Source: Bacteroidota bacterium (GTDB lineage: Bacteria; Bacteroidota; Bacteroidia; Flavobacteriales; Flavobacteriaceae). From it: a stretch of 7,331 nt of DNA. A program made the position numbers and the translations under genes. Shown here one piece after another: positions 5,666 to 7,331 of the stretch (position 1 is its first letter; each line of letters starts with the position of its first letter). The stretch spans positions 1 through 7,331 of the forward strand of contig JAJYTI010000111.1 in assembly GCA_021793135.1 (NCBI GenBank). The letters run 5' to 3'. The notes beneath the pieces were generated by a model, which saw only the letters and a list, made by a program, of their open reading frames with translations, did no database searches and was not told where the DNA came from.

Positions 5666-7331
5666 ATGAAGAAACTTAAAGTTTTATTAGGCAGTTTCTT
5701 GATTTCTGCCTTTGCTTATGCACAACATACTCCTTATTTTGCTTCACATCCTAGCTTAAGCCCAGATGCAAATGAAGTTTACTTTTCTTATGATGGTGAT
5801 ATTTGGAAGGTATCAGCAGATGGTGGTTCGGCAATGCGTATCGTAGCATTAGAAGGGGAAGAGAAAAATCCTATGGTTTCACCAGATGGAAGATGGCTTG
5901 CCTTTACATCAAATCAATATGGGAATGAAGATGTGTTTGTTTTATCATTAGAAACAGGTGAGGTTACACAGCTTACTTTTCATCAAGCTGCAGATAATGT
6001 TGAGAGTTGGAGTTGGGATAGTAAAACGATTTATTTCACTTCTAATCGTTATAATAATTTTGGTAGTTATGCTATTTCTGTTGATGGTGGAACAGCAAAA
6101 CCATTATTTAATACTTTCTTTTCTAATTCCGATGGTTTAGTAGAAACCCCAGAAGGTAACTATCTGTTTACTAGCTCTATGGAAAGTAATAGACAAGTAG
6201 CACGTAAGAGATATAAAGGTGCTAATAATCCAGATATCTTATTTTTTAATCCGAAAACGGAGGAGTTTAATCAGCTTACAACTTACGAAGGAAAAGATTT
6301 TAATCCTACCGTAGATGCCAATGGAAACATTTATTATATCTCCGATGAAAATACGGGAGAATATAATTTATATCAGTTAGAGAATGGATCGCCAAAGGCA
6401 TTGACAAGTTTTGACAGCTCTATAAAGACACCTCATGTGGCTGCTAACGGACAAAAAATTGTATTTGAGAAAGATTATCAATTGTATCTATTCGATTTAA
6501 ATACAAAACAAAGCTCAAAAATAGAGTTTACTGCACCTTCGCATTACAGATTAAACAAAAAGGAAAGTTTCAAAACTAGTCGTGTTGAGTATTTTGATAT
6601 ATCCCCTGATAAAAAGAAAATTGCTTTTGTTAGCCGTGGAGTACTCTTTGTTTCGGACATGGAAGGTGAGTTTATAAAAGAAGTGGTAAATAATGGCGAA
6701 CGCGTCTTGGAAGTGAAATGGTTGGAAAATAATCAAGATTTACTTTACAGTCAGACAAAAAAAGGATATCCTAATTGGTATAAAATATCTGCCAAAGGTG
6801 GAGACGCTCAAACACTAACACAAGATTTAGCTAGTAATAGAGATATTGCTTTTAACTCAGATTATACACAGGCCGTATACTTAAGTGGAAGGGATGAGGT
6901 GCGATTATTAGATTTAAAAACACTTCAATCCAAAACAGTAGTAACTGATGAGATATGGGCTTTCCAGAATTCTGCGCCGAGTTTTTCTCCAGATGATAAA
7001 TATGTTTTATTCACTGCTATACGTGATTTTGAGCAAGATATTTTTGTGCATAATATAGCAGAAAATAAAACTATTAACTTAACTAATACCGGAGTATCAG
7101 AAACGGATCCATCATGGTCGCCAGATGGTAAGTATATCTATTTTGCGAGTAATAGAACTACGCCTTCATATCCATTTGGAATGCAAGATGCAAGTATTTA
7201 TAGGCTAGCTTTAGATTGGTATGCAGATGACTTTAAGAGCAAAGGGTTTAATAATCTTTTTAAAGAAGAATCAAATAAGAATAAGAAAAAAGATAAGAAA
7301 GAGGAAGCTAAAAAGCCATCAGTACTTGTAA
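5666..7331 (+). CDS. Tricorn-like S41 family protease, partial (N-terminal 555 residues)
   Basis: This is the N-terminal half of a secreted tricorn protease homologue, which degrades peptides in the periplasm or outside the cell. The frame is open from the ATG at 5666 to the window edge. A signal peptide is clear: MKKLK, a hydrophobic core, and likely cleavage after A19 (AYA|QHT). The rest is beta-propeller built from TolB/PD40-type blades, best seen as HPSLSPDANEVYFSYDGDIW (28-47), NPMVSPDGRWLAF (68-80), SWSWDSKTIYFTSNR (114-128), FDISPDKKKIAF (310-321), PSFSPDDKYVLFT (438-450) and DPSWSPDGKYIYFASNR (481-497). A DASIYRLAL stretch (508-516) and a lysine/glutamate-rich linker (533-550) then lead off the edge. 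In full-length relatives (about 1,050-1,100 residues) a PDZ and an S41 serine protease domain follow, so the catalytic residues are not visible. A less likely alternative is a propeller-amidohydrolase protein. The start is favoured by the signal peptide; an upstream ATG at 5641 is out of frame. A near-consensus TATACTTTG lies at 5653-5661. Confidence 0.88.
   Translation, partial: MKKLKVLLGSFLISAFAYAQHTPYFASHPSLSPDANEVYFSYDGDIWKVSADGGSAMRIVALEGEEKNPMVSPDGRWLAFTSNQYGNEDVFVLSLETGEVTQLTFHQAADNVESWSWDSKTIYFTSNRYNNFGSYAISVDGGTAKPLFNTFFSNSDGLVETPEGNYLFTSSMESNRQVARKRYKGANNPDILFFNPKTEEFNQLTTYEGKDFNPTVDANGNIYYISDENTGEYNLYQLENGSPKALTSFDSSIKTPHVAANGQKIVFEKDYQLYLFDLNTKQSSKIEFTAPSHYRLNKKESFKTSRVEYFDISPDKKKIAFVSRGVLFVSDMEGEFIKEVVNNGERVLEVKWLENNQDLLYSQTKKGYPNWYKISAKGGDAQTLTQDLASNRDIAFNSDYTQAVYLSGRDEVRLLDLKTLQSKTVVTDEIWAFQNSAPSFSPDDKYVLFTAIRDFEQDIFVHNIAENKTINLTNTGVSETDPSWSPDGKYIYFASNRTTPSYPFGMQDASIYRLALDWYADDFKSKGFNNLFKEESNKNKKKDKKEEAKKPSVLV

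Overview
The window looks like chromosome from a low-GC member of the Bacteroidota, most likely a marine-type flavobacterium. Four gene or leader starts are preceded by the Bacteroidota -7 promoter element TAnnTTTG, Shine-Dalgarno sequences are mostly absent, codons are A/T-rich, and the protein set (tricorn-like S41 protease, carboxypeptidase Q-like M28 peptidase, MgtC-DUF4010 membrane protein) is familiar from Flavobacteriaceae. This taxonomic call is inference from gene content and motifs.

Layout. The left half reads on the minus strand. It holds the N-terminal 230 residues of an EamA/DMT transporter (cut by the window edge), an MgtC/SapB-DUF4010 membrane protein, and a secreted zinc-dependent M28 peptidase. 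The last two genes each end at a strong intrinsic terminator, and the two terminators are near copies of each other. The right half reads on the plus strand. It holds uracil-DNA glycosylase (ung), a complete cobalamin (B12) riboswitch with its own promoter, a short acyl-CoA thioesterase of the hotdog fold, and the N-terminal 555 residues of a secreted tricorn-like S41 protease that runs off the right edge. The M28 gene and ung are divergent and share a 237-nt intergenic region.

How the genes relate. Most are ordinary, separately transcribed housekeeping or envelope genes, and I see no mobile element, CRISPR array, tRNA or rRNA. The notable unit is 4892-5575: promoter, B12 riboswitch (7-bp P1, CCCCGC core, intact B12 box), about 115 nt of further leader with mutually exclusive pairings and an SD-led 8-codon ORF, then the thioesterase. 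A B12 riboswitch normally controls B12 uptake, B12 synthesis or a B12-independent isoenzyme. Control of an acyl-CoA thioesterase would be unusual. It could mean that the enzyme relieves CoA trapping when B12-dependent methylmalonyl-CoA mutase stalls, or that the original riboswitch target was lost. No other candidate for a new system stands out.
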